DNA from: an uncultured Lachnospiraceae bacterium
GTDB lineage: Bacteria > Bacillota > Clostridia > Lachnospirales > Lachnospiraceae
Assembly: GCA_910587635.1 (NCBI GenBank)
Contig: CAJUNB010000003.1
Coordinates: 1-64,000, forward strand
Direction: 5' to 3'
Length of the DNA: 64,000 nucleotides
Part shown: one piece after another, positions 50,267 to 60,495 of the stretch
Layout: the number at the start of each line of letters is the position of its first letter
How positions within the stretch are numbered: the first letter of the stretch is position 1
The notes under the pieces: generated by a model
Told to the model about the DNA's origin: nothing
Seen by the model: only the letters and a program-made list of their open reading frames with translations
Databases searched by the model: none
Made by a program: the position numbers and the translations under genes

Positions 50267-52335
50267 GCCTGCACGAACACCGCGCTGGCAAAAGCTTCCA
50301 AAACAATACCTCTTTTACCGATCTCACTGTTTTCTTCAGTTTTTTCCGATTCACAATCTACGCTGACCGCTTTCACTTTACATTTCCCGCTGATCTCTCC
50401 CAGCAGTTTATATCCCTCCATTTGAATCCACTTTTTTTCACTGCCGTGATTTAAAAGAATGCGGTATTTACTGTTTTCTTTCGTCACACATTCGATCTCT
50501 GTCGGCAGATCAGGCCGCTCCAGCCCCTCTCTGATACAGACCTTTTCCAACGCTTTCTCCGTATCTTCCAGTACAGCTCCGATGTAATATACGCTACCCT
50601 TCCCGTACCGGTTTACCGATATGACAGGACGATTCCCATTTCCTCCTTCTTCCCCGTTCTTTCCGGTTTCGCAAAGGTCTTCATAAAAGGCAAGCTGCTC
50701 TGCGCCCTCCATACGGAGTATTTCACACCACAGACGGGCAGTCATGGGTGTTCTGTCCTGCCCCTCCTGCCATACAATTCGCTCTTTTTGCTCCTCGAGA
50801 CTGTCAAACTCTTCTACAGTAACGCCAGCCAGCTCCCGGAATACACCGGGCTGCGTCTTTGACCACATCTGATTGTCTCGTTTCTTTCGCCCCGACAAAG
50901 CAGTCAGGACCAGTATACCGCCGTGCCTTACATAAGCTTCCAGCTTCTTCGTAATTTTCTCATCCGCCATGCAGGCAAAGGGAAATACGATCATCTGATA
51001 AGGAGAAAAATCTGTCTCAAGGCCACCCACATCTATGGAAAGATGCAGCTTCATCATTGCCTCATAATAGCCGATCACTTCCTCCTTGTAAACAAACTGC
51101 CTCCCATGAGGCTGGAATTCCAGACTGAATTTATTATAATAGTCATACAGGACAAGTACCTGCCTTTGTGCTTTCATCTCAAAAATATCCTCGTATTTTT
51201 TGATTCCGGCAACGGCGGACTGCAGCTCCTCATAACGTCTGCCGGGCAGCCCGTCATGATCGAGGATACCGTACCAGAACTGCTCCGCGCCAAACAAACA
51301 GCTTCGCCAGCGGAAATAGACGAGCGCCTGTGCGCCGCGCGCCGCACCCTGGATACTCCACAGCGAAAGCTGCCCTCTTTTTGGTGTCCGGCCCAGCACA
51401 TTCCAGCCGCAGGGACCACTCTGCTGCTCCAGTATCCAGAAAGGTTTCCGGTCATCGTATCCCCTTGTCAGATCATAGTGGAAGCCGATCCTGCCCGGAC
51501 TGTTCAGATCCCATTCCGACCGGGGATAAGCGTCATAGCCTGCTCCGTCCAGCAGCGCCGTCAGTTTATAGTTGTCACAGTATTCCGAAACAACGTTATG
51601 TACGATCGGCCTGTCTGTGAGACTGCGTAGAATGTCACATTGTACTTTGGCAAATTCGATCAGAGAATCCGAAGAAAACTCCGCGAAATCGAGGAGCAGA
51701 CCCGGATTGTGCCCAGTGCCTGTGTAGAGGTCTACCACGGTCTGCTTTGGAAACGGGATCTGTTCCCATTTCGTATAAATCTGGCTCCAAAAGACAGTGC
51801 CCCACGCCTCATTCAGCACATCCAGTGTCTGATATTTTTCTTTCAGCCACTGGATAAAGGCAGCTCTGCAATCGTCACAATAGCAACGCACCTCATCCTC
51901 GCATCCCAGCTCATTGTCAATCTGCCATGCGACAACACGTTCGTCATCTTTATAGTGCTCTGCCATCGCCCTTACGAACCTTGCTGTCTCCTGAAGGTAT
52001 CCTTTATGCCGATAGCAATAATGTCTTCTGCTTCCAAAGCCCCTGACGTGGCCGTCTCTGTCTTCCATATAAATATCGGGATACTTCTCGCACAGCCATG
52101 CAGGAGGGGTAGCGGTGGGAGTGCCCAGTATTGTGGAAATGCCATATTCCCATAAAAGGCCAATGGCCTCGTCATAGAGAGAAAAATCCAGCTTCCCTTC
52201 TTCTCTCTCCATAACGGACCATCCAAATTCACCCATTCTTACCGTATTGATACCCATATCCCGCATCAGCGCGCAATCCGTTTCCCACCGTTTTCTGTCC
52301 CAGTGTTCCGGGTAATATGCTACGCCGATTATCAT
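50263..52335 (-). CDS. GH42 beta-galactosidase
   Basis: The 690-residue enzyme has the GH42 hallmarks: GVAYYPEHW at the start, acid/base Glu142 in WQIDNELGCE, nucleophile Glu304 in FWILEQQSG, and a zinc-type Cys set (Cys145, Cys151, Cys153, Cys156). A trimerisation domain and a small beta domain follow. No signal peptide, so it hydrolyses imported galactosides in the cytoplasm. Its ATG overlaps the stop of the upstream permease (ATGA), so it belongs to the ABC importer operon. Confidence 0.93.
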   Translation of the reverse strand: MIIGVAYYPEHWDRKRWETDCALMRDMGINTVRMGEFGWSVMEREEGKLDFSLYDEAIGLLWEYGISTILGTPTATPPAWLCEKYPDIYMEDRDGHVRGFGSRRHYCYRHKGYLQETARFVRAMAEHYKDDERVVAWQIDNELGCEDEVRCYCDDCRAAFIQWLKEKYQTLDVLNEAWGTVFWSQIYTKWEQIPFPKQTVVDLYTGTGHNPGLLLDFAEFSSDSLIEFAKVQCDILRSLTDRPIVHNVVSEYCDNYKLTALLDGAGYDAYPRSEWDLNSPGRIGFHYDLTRGYDDRKPFWILEQQSGPCGWNVLGRTPKRGQLSLWSIQGAARGAQALVYFRWRSCLFGAEQFWYGILDHDGLPGRRYEELQSAVAGIKKYEDIFEMKAQRQVLVLYDYYNKFSLEFQPHGRQFVYKEEVIGYYEAMMKLHLSIDVGGLETDFSPYQMIVFPFACMADEKITKKLEAYVRHGGILVLTALSGRKKRDNQMWSKTQPGVFRELAGVTVEEFDSLEEQKERIVWQEGQDRTPMTARLWCEILRMEGAEQLAFYEDLCETGKNGEEGGNGNRPVISVNRYGKGSVYYIGAVLEDTEKALEKVCIREGLERPDLPTEIECVTKENSKYRILLNHGSEKKWIQMEGYKLLGEISGKCKVKAVSVDCESEKTEENSEIGKRGIVLEAFASAVFVQA

Positions 52336-53282
52336 ACTATTTCCGCCTTTCTTTTTTTCAGGATGGACTGCTCTCTGTTAATACTGATGGCCATAAAGAT
52401 CAGCATGAAACATCCTGTTACCACCTGCTGCAACGTACCTGGAAGACCCATGGCAATCAGTCCCGAATTGATCATTGTCATGGAAAATACACCCAGGAAG
52501 ATACCAAGCATAATGTCACAGTACCGCTCCAGATATTGCCCGATAAACACTCCCATAAACGGGGGAAAAACCATACCCATTGTATTCATGCCGCCCTTCG
52601 GTGCGATGGCGCCGCCATAGCTGACCTGCAGCACACCGGCGATCCCTACGAAAATACCGCCGATGACAAAACAGAGAAATCTTATTTTGATAGAATTGAT
52701 ACCGATGCTCTTAGCTGTGGCTTCTCCGTTTCCTACTGCGCGCACATTATAACCGAACTTTGTGTGGTGATAGATCACATAAGCGAGCGCATACGTCAGA
52801 ATACCCGCAAGAAAAATCCATGGCGATTTACCAAGAAAGCTGATCTCCTGTGAGATCGTGATACTCTCGCCTCCGTGATACAGCGACCCTATTGATTCAT
52901 AGACGAGCATCATGCCGATCGTCACGATAATGGAAGGAATCTTAAAGACGGAATACACCAGTCCTGTGATCGTTCCCAGCAAAACAGCCATAAATATCGT
53001 GACAATGAGCAGCCCTGCAAATCCAAAATTCTGAGCAAAACTAGCTCCCAAAAGTCCCGCCAGTACCAACTGAGCTCCTGCCGAAAAATCCCATGTGTCG
53101 ATAACAAGATTCATACATAATCCAAACCCGATCACAGAATTAATGACAGACTGCTGCAGCATAATCCGAATCCCTTCCGGTGTTCCAAACCGGTCAGGCT
53201 GCCCGATGAAAAAAATCAGGAAAACAGCCAGCGGCATCGCAACCGGTATAATCATATTCTGAAGCCATTTTTTCTGTTTCAT
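52332..53282 (-). CDS. CUT2-family sugar ABC transporter permease 2
   Basis: The 316-residue protein has about eight to ten membrane segments in the RbsC/YjfF pattern, with GTITGLVYSVFKIPSIIVTIGMM and a NGEATAKSIGI-type coupling loop (residues 190-205). It is the second of two different permeases in this operon. It ends with an ATGA overlap into GH42. AAGGAA precedes the ATG. Confidence 0.88.
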   Translation of the reverse strand: MKQKKWLQNMIIPVAMPLAVFLIFFIGQPDRFGTPEGIRIMLQQSVINSVIGFGLCMNLVIDTWDFSAGAQLVLAGLLGASFAQNFGFAGLLIVTIFMAVLLGTITGLVYSVFKIPSIIVTIGMMLVYESIGSLYHGGESITISQEISFLGKSPWIFLAGILTYALAYVIYHHTKFGYNVRAVGNGEATAKSIGINSIKIRFLCFVIGGIFVGIAGVLQVSYGGAIAPKGGMNTMGMVFPPFMGVFIGQYLERYCDIMLGIFLGVFSMTMINSGLIAMGLPGTLQQVVTGCFMLIFMAISINREQSILKKRKAEIV

Positions 53283-53315
53283 AAAATTCCTTCTTTCATC
53301 TCGTGATAATTCCCT

Positions 53316-54521
53316 TTATTCTCCGTGCCGCTCTACGACATCATCCACACTATACGCATCTGCAATTTCGCGCAGCTTGTCAATCGTCATATCCGGGTTG
53401 AAATATTTGACCATAGAACGAATCTCTTCTTCGTTGTAAGGGAAGGTATCACCTTCTACATAAGTATAATAATTGACTGCATCTTCCACAGATTCCAGAT
53501 TGACAAAGTTCAGATTCACTGTCTCGCAAGTCTCGGAAAGCGGTGTACCAGCCAGCTTATTCACCATCAGCATATAGGAGAACAGCGGATCTACAAAATG
53601 GCCGCCGGAAATGGCGTCAATAGAACCTTCTTCGATATATTTATCCAAACCGGACACGAAATCGATACATGCCACTTTTACTTCACCAGTTTTCTCATGG
53701 AGCGCCAGTGCCTGAATAACACCTTCCAGAATTGTGTTACTGCCGCCGATGACGAAAATACCGTCCAGCTCCGGGAAGGAAGCAATAAAATTCTCCACTG
53801 CTTTCGTTGTCTCCTCCGCTGTGAGCGTGTTGTTTCTGACCTCACTGATTCGGTTGATACCAAATTCTTCACAGGCTTTTTCAAATCCACGGTCACGGGC
53901 ATCTGCTGTCGCATCACCTTTTTCCATTGTGATCACGGCAACATTTTTACAGCCTTTTTCATGTAATGACTTACCCATGCGATAACCGATCTTTTCCTCG
54001 TCCTCACATGTATTTCCGAGATAATAAGGACAGCTTTCCACGATCTCTTTCACTTCGGGATCAGCAATACTGCGCCAGATCAGCGTAAAGTATACCTCGT
54101 TTTCTTCACAGATCTTTGCAATTTTAGGTAAAATGTCATCACTGTAATTGCAGATCGCAACAGCGTCACAGTCTGCGGCAATCAGATTTTCCGTCGCAGT
54201 AATCTGACTCTCGGGAGAAGAAATATTCGTATTATACACCATTTCACAGCCAAGTACATCTGATGCATAGTCCAGCATTTCCGCACTGGCCCTTCCAAGA
54301 TCATCTACCGTAGACCAGATAACGACACCGATCTTAAACTTCTCCGGGAGCTTATCTCCCATTGCCTCTGCCACGGTAGCATCTTCCCCGGCAGATTCAG
54401 GCGCTGCCTCACTCTGCTGATCTTCCTGTTTGGTATCAGCTGCGCCACTGCTTCCACAGCCTGCAAGCAGTCCTAAAGTCAAAGCTGCACATAATAATAA
54501 TGAAATTACTTTTTTCTTCAT
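53316..54521 (-). CDS. Sugar ABC transporter substrate-binding lipoprotein
   Basis: The 401-residue protein has a lipoprotein signal (hydrophobic segment to LLAGC, Cys22) and a periplasmic-binding type I fold with VIWSTVDDLGRASAEMLDYA, NLIAADCDAVAICNYSDD and AVITMEKGDATADARDRGF. It is the external receptor of the adjacent permease/ATPase set. Genes for it lie between the two permeases. Sugar specificity cannot be read from the sequence; adjacent galactosidases suggest galactose-containing sugars. GGAGG precedes the ATG. Confidence 0.88.
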   Translation of the reverse strand: MKKKVISLLLCAALTLGLLAGCGSSGAADTKQEDQQSEAAPESAGEDATVAEAMGDKLPEKFKIGVVIWSTVDDLGRASAEMLDYASDVLGCEMVYNTNISSPESQITATENLIAADCDAVAICNYSDDILPKIAKICEENEVYFTLIWRSIADPEVKEIVESCPYYLGNTCEDEEKIGYRMGKSLHEKGCKNVAVITMEKGDATADARDRGFEKACEEFGINRISEVRNNTLTAEETTKAVENFIASFPELDGIFVIGGSNTILEGVIQALALHEKTGEVKVACIDFVSGLDKYIEEGSIDAISGGHFVDPLFSYMLMVNKLAGTPLSETCETVNLNFVNLESVEDAVNYYTYVEGDTFPYNEEEIRSMVKYFNPDMTIDKLREIADAYSVDDVVERHGE

Positions 54522-54543
54522 ACCCTGTTACCTCCCTATTTTT

Positions 54544-55497
54544 TTATTTGATTAATTGGTTATTTTTCTTATCAAAGGTAAGCCATACAGCGATCAGAAA
54601 GATCACGCCCTTAATGCCCTGCTGTAGTTTTTCATTGATACTCCAGCAGGCAAATCCGTTCACAAGTATAGCCAGTGTCAGACTGCCGATGACTGCACAT
54701 CTGATCTTGGACGTAGAGCCGCCGGACAGCGGCATCCCTCCCAGGACAAGCGCAATCAATACGTCCGTCTCAAAAAAGTTTCCTGTATTAGTAGCTGCAC
54801 TTCCCGCCCGTACCATATTAAAAAATCCGCAGAGACCGCACATGGCAGCAGAGAGCGCATAACCGAAAATACGCATTTTATTTACCGGGACGCCGGACTG
54901 ATAGGCGGCTGTCACACCGGAACCGATTGCTTTGCACCATTTCCCGATTTTTGTATAGTTAAATGCAAAAATTGCCGATAAGATAACTGCAATTACAATA
55001 AATAGCTTCAGTCCCGTATTATCCCAGTCATACAGCGAAAAAGGTACACTGACAGAGCCTCCGGCAGAAATAAAAACCGTGAGTCCCCTTAAAACCATAA
55101 GCATACTGAGCGTAACGACAAACGAAGGAATCCTGCATTTTACGTACAAAACTCCATTGATGATCCCAAAAAAGAGACCGATCAGCATTCCCGCCGGCAG
55201 CGCCAGAGGCGCACATACCTGCGATACCCAGGCCGCACACACCGCTGTAATCCCCACCATGGAACCCATGGAAAAATCCACATCTCCCTGGGCGACGATA
55301 AAGGAACTGGCAACACTTCCCACCATCAATACAAATGACTGGTTCAGAATCAGCTTCAGGTTCCGAAAGGATAATAATATTCCGCCTGTTACGATCTGAA
55401 AAAAGATAATTACAAGAATGAGACTGATAAACGGAATGATCTCCCGTATCTTGTCTGATGAGAACACTCCTTTTTTATTCAACGCAAAATCGGACAT
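54544..55497 (-). CDS. CUT2-family sugar ABC transporter permease 1
   Basis: The 317-residue permease has about nine membrane segments and the family's VAQGDVDFSMGSMVGITAVCA-like segment near 70 (split here as QGDVDFSMGS) and VKCRIPSFVVTLSML. It is clearly different from the second permease; two-permease CUT2 systems such as YtfT-YjfF (galactofuranose) and LsrCD (AI-2) have this layout. GGAGG precedes the start. Confidence 0.88.
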   Translation of the reverse strand: MSDFALNKKGVFSSDKIREIIPFISLILVIIFFQIVTGGILLSFRNLKLILNQSFVLMVGSVASSFIVAQGDVDFSMGSMVGITAVCAAWVSQVCAPLALPAGMLIGLFFGIINGVLYVKCRIPSFVVTLSMLMVLRGLTVFISAGGSVSVPFSLYDWDNTGLKLFIVIAVILSAIFAFNYTKIGKWCKAIGSGVTAAYQSGVPVNKMRIFGYALSAAMCGLCGFFNMVRAGSAATNTGNFFETDVLIALVLGGMPLSGGSTSKIRCAVIGSLTLAILVNGFACWSINEKLQQGIKGVIFLIAVWLTFDKKNNQLIK

Positions 55498-55512
55498 ATT
55501 CTTTTGCCTCCT

Positions 55513-57015
55513 CTAAATCATGTGCCGAATCACATCCGACTCAGCCAGTTTTTTATCCCGTGTAAATTCTTTTGTCACTTTTCCTTCTTTTAATATCAAA
55601 ATCCGGTCACTCATACCGATCAATTCCGGCAGCTCCTCCGATATCATCAGAATAGATTTGCCGCTTTTTCTGTATTCGTCCATCAGCTTGTAAATAGCGG
55701 CTTTCACTCCGACATCAATTCCTCTCGTGGGACAATCCATAATCAGGATATCTGAATCGTTTCCCAGCCACTTCGCCAACGCCACTTTCTGCTTATTTCC
55801 TCCTGAGAGTTGTCCACAGAGCTGTCGCAGCGAACTCATCTTGATCTGTAATGTGGTACTCTGCTGTGTCGCCAGCTCTTTTTCTCTGGCAGGAGAGATA
55901 TAGCAGCCTTTCTTTATCTTGTCATAAGAAGGAAGGCAAATATTGTCCTGTATATCTGATTGATTTAAAACCGATTCTTTATCTCTGTTTTTAGACACAT
56001 AACCCATCTTATGCCGGATTGCCACACCAGGAGATTTCACACATTCTCCATCTGCACAGAATGTAACATTCCCCCTGTCCGGTTTTCCGATGCCAAAAAC
56101 AAGTTTCCCAAGATCGTGCATCCCGCTGTCGGTAAGTCCCCCGATTCCAAGGATTTCCCCTTCATGGAGATCAAAAGAAATATCTTTTAATGTATTATCA
56201 ACACACAGGCCGGTAATGGAAAGCACCGGCTTTCCCGGCTGAAACATCTCAAAATCATTCCGATAATAATCTTCTTCGATCTGGCGTCCTACCATCAGAC
56301 GCCGCATCGTATCCGGCATGATAGTTTCTTTTTGCAGCGTGTCAATATAGACACCGTCCCGGAGTATCGTCACCACATCACAGTGCTCTGTCAGTTCATC
56401 CAGGTCATGAGAAATAAAGATCACCACTTTACCTTCTGTCCGCAGTTTGTCCATAATCTTATAAATGATCGTCCTGCCCTTCTGAGACAGCGCGGTCGTC
56501 GTCTCATCTACAATCAAGACCTGCACAGGATGATACATCGCTCTGGCAATCTCCACGATTTTTCTATTCTCAAATGACTCTTCATCGATACTGGCACCTG
56601 CATCAATATCCGAGGCCCCGATATCATCCAGTGCTTTCTGTGCAGCCTTTGTCATCGCTTTCTTATCTACAATGCCGAATTTCGAAAACAGATTTTCCTG
56701 ACCTGCAAAAATATTGGCCGCTGTTGTAATACCCCCGATCGTTCCCATCTCCTGAACGATCATGCAGATCCCGTTTTTTTCTCCTTCTATAATACTGGTC
56801 GGGCAGTATTCTTTGCCATTTAAAAACATATTCCCACTGCTGGCAGGATATATCCCGCTGATCACGGAAGACAGCGTAGACTTTCCGGAGCCGTTTTCTC
56901 CAATCAGACCGTGAATTTTCCCCGGCATAAACGAAATGCTGACATCTTTTAAGGCCTGAACCGTCCCAAAATCCTTATAGATATTCTGCACGGTAAGTAT
57001 CGCTTCTTTTTCCAT
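55513..57015 (-). CDS. Sugar ABC transporter ATP-binding protein (duplicated ATPase)
   Basis: The 500-residue protein has two ABC modules. The first has GLIGENGSGKSTL as Walker A and VLIVDETTTAL as Walker B; the second has a degenerate P-loop (GIGGLTDSGMHDLGK), QLSGGNKQKVALAKWL and LIMDCPTRGIDVGVKA. This is the RbsA/MglA/YtfR type. I start at the ATG at 57015 with AAGGAGG; the frame extends to 57399 but crosses the divergent promoter. First gene of ATPase-permease-SBP-permease-GH42. Confidence 0.92.
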   Translation of the reverse strand: MEKEAILTVQNIYKDFGTVQALKDVSISFMPGKIHGLIGENGSGKSTLSSVISGIYPASSGNMFLNGKEYCPTSIIEGEKNGICMIVQEMGTIGGITTAANIFAGQENLFSKFGIVDKKAMTKAAQKALDDIGASDIDAGASIDEESFENRKIVEIARAMYHPVQVLIVDETTTALSQKGRTIIYKIMDKLRTEGKVVIFISHDLDELTEHCDVVTILRDGVYIDTLQKETIMPDTMRRLMVGRQIEEDYYRNDFEMFQPGKPVLSITGLCVDNTLKDISFDLHEGEILGIGGLTDSGMHDLGKLVFGIGKPDRGNVTFCADGECVKSPGVAIRHKMGYVSKNRDKESVLNQSDIQDNICLPSYDKIKKGCYISPAREKELATQQSTTLQIKMSSLRQLCGQLSGGNKQKVALAKWLGNDSDILIMDCPTRGIDVGVKAAIYKLMDEYRKSGKSILMISEELPELIGMSDRILILKEGKVTKEFTRDKKLAESDVIRHMI

Positions 57016-57126
57016 TCTCTGACTCGCCTCCTTCTCTCTGGCTAAAGTATAACAAAGCGAATTCATCGAAATAATAATGTAATCCCACCTTTTTGTTAGA
57101 ATTTCACGCATATCCATTCCCCTCCG

Positions 57127-57155
57127 TTTACGCTCTCTGACCGGTATGCTAAAAT
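57127..57155 (+). promoter_or_regulatory. Sigma-A promoter of yesN-yesM type genes
   Basis: TTTACG (57127-57132), 17 bases, TAAAAT (57150-57155). The opposing minus-strand ABC promoter has TATACT near 57048 but no good -35, as expected for AraC-activated promoters. Confidence 0.6.
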
Positions 57156-57183
57156 GAAAACCATGAAAACGGGAGGGTATTGT

Positions 57184-58710
57184 ATGCAAAAGAAAATACG
57201 AGTTATGCTTGTAGATGATGAATATCTGGCGATTGAAGACTTGAAAACCCTGATTGACTGGAATGCTCTTGGATTCGAAATCTGCGCCGCCGCTTGTTCC
57301 GGCAGACAGGCACTCCATGCTTTCGAAACGACTCCTGTGGATCTGGTCATTACGGATATCAGTATGCCTGGAATGAGTGGTATTACTCTCGTAGAACAAT
57401 TGAAACAGAAAAATTCAAAGCTGCTTTTCCTTCTATTAACGGCCTACGCGGAAATTGACTACATGAAAAGTGCCTTTCAGCTTGGTGTGGAAGATTATTT
57501 GATTAAGAATGAAATTACACCTTCCCTTCTTTGTGAAAAACTTCGCAAAATTAGAGAACGCTATATCGCATCCCTTAACCAGTCCTATTCTTTCCTTCAG
57601 AAAAGGCTGCAAAAATATTTCAGCGACATAGATTCTCTTCTTCCAGAAGACCTTCCTGTCCTTCCTCAAGGAAACTTTTTTTATCTGATACTGGCTCCCG
57701 ATATCATCATTCCCTGGACAGAAGATCTCATACTCGGTCGAAAATTCTCCGTTTCTAAAATGATAGATGCGGCTATGCCTATTACAGAAGGTTATCAAAC
57801 TGCAAATTTTGAAAATATTTGTTCTGTTGTGGCCTATAATAATAAAATTCTGCTTCTCCTGCACTTGCCTGAAAGCATTTCCACCAGCAGTTTGTTAGAA
57901 AAAATGCAACGTTTTTCTGTCGGTCTCGTACAAGAGCTTTGGCAGCAGTGTACTCTTTCTTTTTCTGCCTTTTACAGTTACATTCCAATGGACCTGAAAA
58001 AAATACATCAAGACTATTTCTCAAAGCAAAAAAATATCCGGGCCAGATATTTTCTGGGTTGCCGTCTCTGTGAAACTCTGGATTCCTCCAGACTTTTTAT
58101 CCACAGTGAAAAAATATCCTTAAGTGAAGAAGATTTGAAAAATGCTTTTAAAAATCCAGAAGTAAACTTTTCTGATTTCTTAAACAATCTATTTGATGAT
58201 ATTATTACCGCACATAACTACTATGGATTTTCTCATCTGATCAGTATCTGTTTTTCTTTTCTTTTAAAACAGTATGAAGAAAATTCTATATCTTTCGAAC
58301 ATGCAGACCTTTCGGATATTTCTCACATCCGGCAATTTATTTTACAGTCTGCTGCACAACTGTATGCGAGCAAAAATCCGAATCTGCCCTATGAAATAAA
58401 GGAGGCCATCGGATATATTACAAAACATTTTCATGAAGAATCTCTGTCCGTTCAGGAAATAGCCGATGCAATCAGTCTTTCTGCCACTCATCTTTCCCGT
58501 GTATTTAAAATAGCTACCGGTGATACAATCTGGGACTATCTGACAAAACTGCGGATTCGAAAAGCCTGTCATATATTACGTACTTCAAATGTTAAAATAT
58601 ATGAAGTGGCTGAAATGGTAGGTTACACGTCCCCTCAGTATTTCAGCCAGGTATTTCAAAAACAGATCGGTGTCAAACCATTGGATTATAGAAAGAAGGA
58701 ACGTTCATGA
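57184..58710 (+). CDS. YesN-type AraC-family response regulator
   Basis: The 508-residue protein has a receiver (RVMLVDDEYLAIEDLKTL, DLVITDISMPGMSG with Asp near 55), a central region of unknown fold, and a C-terminal double helix-turn-helix AraC domain (SVQEIADAISLSATHLSRVF; YEVAEMVGYTSPQYFSQVF). I start at the ATG at 57184 with GGGAGGG. It overlaps the sensor kinase by four bases (ATGA). It is divergent from the ABC/GH42 operon, which it probably activates in response to sugars detected by the kinase. Confidence 0.93.
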   Translation: MQKKIRVMLVDDEYLAIEDLKTLIDWNALGFEICAAACSGRQALHAFETTPVDLVITDISMPGMSGITLVEQLKQKNSKLLFLLLTAYAEIDYMKSAFQLGVEDYLIKNEITPSLLCEKLRKIRERYIASLNQSYSFLQKRLQKYFSDIDSLLPEDLPVLPQGNFFYLILAPDIIIPWTEDLILGRKFSVSKMIDAAMPITEGYQTANFENICSVVAYNNKILLLLHLPESISTSSLLEKMQRFSVGLVQELWQQCTLSFSAFYSYIPMDLKKIHQDYFSKQKNIRARYFLGCRLCETLDSSRLFIHSEKISLSEEDLKNAFKNPEVNFSDFLNNLFDDIITAHNYYGFSHLISICFSFLLKQYEENSISFEHADLSDISHIRQFILQSAAQLYASKNPNLPYEIKEAIGYITKHFHEESLSVQEIADAISLSATHLSRVFKIATGDTIWDYLTKLRIRKACHILRTSNVKIYEVAEMVGYTSPQYFSQVFQKQIGVKPLDYRKKERS

Positions 58711-60485
58711 AATGGAGTTTTTCAAAATCCAGTCATCAGAAAATAGGCCGCAAATTGCGCAGCAGTACATTAAAGCTCGTTACGATTGCTCTTCTTGTCA
58801 CCGCTTTGCCTATGATCGGACTGTTTTCTATTAACTATGTAAAAAGCAGTATATCTCAAATGAATACGATTTCCGGTCAGATTATTCAGCAGTTGGATAT
58901 GAATACTTCCAACATAGTCACTTCCTGTAACCAGATTCCAAGTGACCGGGTATTGCTCGCCCTCTTAAAAAGTGAAAAAAATGACCACAATATACCATTA
59001 ATCGAAAACCGTCTCATGGAGCTGTGCGGAAATGTTTCCGGAATGAAAGATATCATTCTGAATTATGATAACAATATTTATCATTCCGTCTTTGTCACCG
59101 ATTCCCAGGTAGAAGAAATCCTTTGTTCCTCTTGGTTTCTTCATCTAAAAGAACAGAAATATTTACGCTATTTCTCCGCTCCTGATAAAACCAATGGCAC
59201 ATTTCACTACAGTGTACATTTGAACGATATCTCTCATCTCACGGGAGAAATGATCGTCACGATCCGCTCAGACGATCTTTTACAGATTCTCACTAGCGCA
59301 GACAAAACATTTTCCCATTACATCTGGGTAGACAACCAAAACAGGCCTATGATCAATCATTCTTTTGATCAGGAAGAATTCCTTTTTGATTTTCTTGCTG
59401 AAGAAGGAAAACATGCCTTTTTGGATGAATATATTTTTTATAATCAGAATGGAATCTTCATCTCTCACTACAGCGATATTACAAGATGGAAACTGATTAC
59501 CTTTATTCCATACAGTGAATTGCTTATTCCATTCCTTCCTACTTTTTTTATTTTGCTGTTATCCATTATCTTCAGTGCACTGTTGTCAGGAATTATTCTA
59601 AAACCTCTTATTCAGAATATTGTTTCTCCTTTGGAACTCCTTTCTGAACATATGCGGAAATTTACCTGTGAAAATCCCTACTCTGTCAATATCCAAACCG
59701 GTGATGAAATCGAAGAACTGAGCCATGCTTTTAATGACATGTCATTGGAACTGAAAAAACATGTAGAAATGCTCCTTGCCAAACAGCAAAAAGAGCAGGA
59801 ACTGGAATACGGTCTGAGGATTTCTCAGATCAATCCGCATTTTATTTACAATACGATGAATACGATCAACTATCTTGCCAGAAAATCCCGTACAGAAGAT
59901 ATTGTCACCATCAACAACGCTCTGATTCATATTATGAAAGACAGTCTGCGTATCAATGAAACCTCTGTCTTTGATACTGTGGACACGGAACTTAAAGTAG
60001 TAGAACAATATTTAAAAATTCAGGAATACCGCTATGGTGAACAGATTAAGATTATTCAGGAAATTGAACCGGAAGTCCGAACAGAAATGATTCCCAAACA
60101 TATCCTACAACCCATTGTAGAGAATGCCATTATTCATGGTTTCCTGGAAAATGAAACAGAAAACTTCGATGATGAGCCGCCTTATATCAAAATTTCCATC
60201 CATTTTATTCGGGAAAGAAGTTATATTTGTCTGGAGGTGAAAGACAACGGCATCGGTATTGATCTGAATCAATATGAGATAATCTGTAAAGAGTCCGAAA
60301 GCTTTGATGCTTCCCACGAATACAGCCGTGGAAAGCATATCGGAATTGCCAACATTAAATGGCGCCTTTCTTATTTATTAAAAGAAGAGCAGGTTTTGAC
60401 GATCTCCCCCTGCTCTCCCCATGGTACTCTTGTCTCTATTCTCCTTCCTGTTCAGAAAACCGAAAATACTTCTGTAAAAGACTAA
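58707..60485 (+). CDS. YesM-type sensor histidine kinase
   Basis: The 592-residue protein has two membrane segments (about 25-45 and 277-300) with a large extracellular domain, a HAMP domain, the His_kinase domain with EYGLRISQINPHFIYNTMNT (His near 378) and a HATPase_c with DNGIGID. This is the usual partner of YesN-type AraC regulators. It probably senses an extracellular carbohydrate, perhaps with the substrate-binding protein at 53316. Its stop is 10 bases from that of the convergent GH36 gene. Confidence 0.93.
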   Translation: MKWSFSKSSHQKIGRKLRSSTLKLVTIALLVTALPMIGLFSINYVKSSISQMNTISGQIIQQLDMNTSNIVTSCNQIPSDRVLLALLKSEKNDHNIPLIENRLMELCGNVSGMKDIILNYDNNIYHSVFVTDSQVEEILCSSWFLHLKEQKYLRYFSAPDKTNGTFHYSVHLNDISHLTGEMIVTIRSDDLLQILTSADKTFSHYIWVDNQNRPMINHSFDQEEFLFDFLAEEGKHAFLDEYIFYNQNGIFISHYSDITRWKLITFIPYSELLIPFLPTFFILLLSIIFSALLSGIILKPLIQNIVSPLELLSEHMRKFTCENPYSVNIQTGDEIEELSHAFNDMSLELKKHVEMLLAKQQKEQELEYGLRISQINPHFIYNTMNTINYLARKSRTEDIVTINNALIHIMKDSLRINETSVFDTVDTELKVVEQYLKIQEYRYGEQIKIIQEIEPEVRTEMIPKHILQPIVENAIIHGFLENETENFDDEPPYIKISIHFIRERSYICLEVKDNGIGIDLNQYEIICKESESFDASHEYSRGKHIGIANIKWRLSYLLKEEQVLTISPCSPHGTLVSILLPVQKTENTSVKD

Positions 60486-60495
60486 ATCAGTTTTT

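Noticed and set aside
55513..57399. A 628-residue ATPase starting at 57399
   Set aside because: The extra residues cross the divergent promoter of the YesN gene and resemble no ABC domain.
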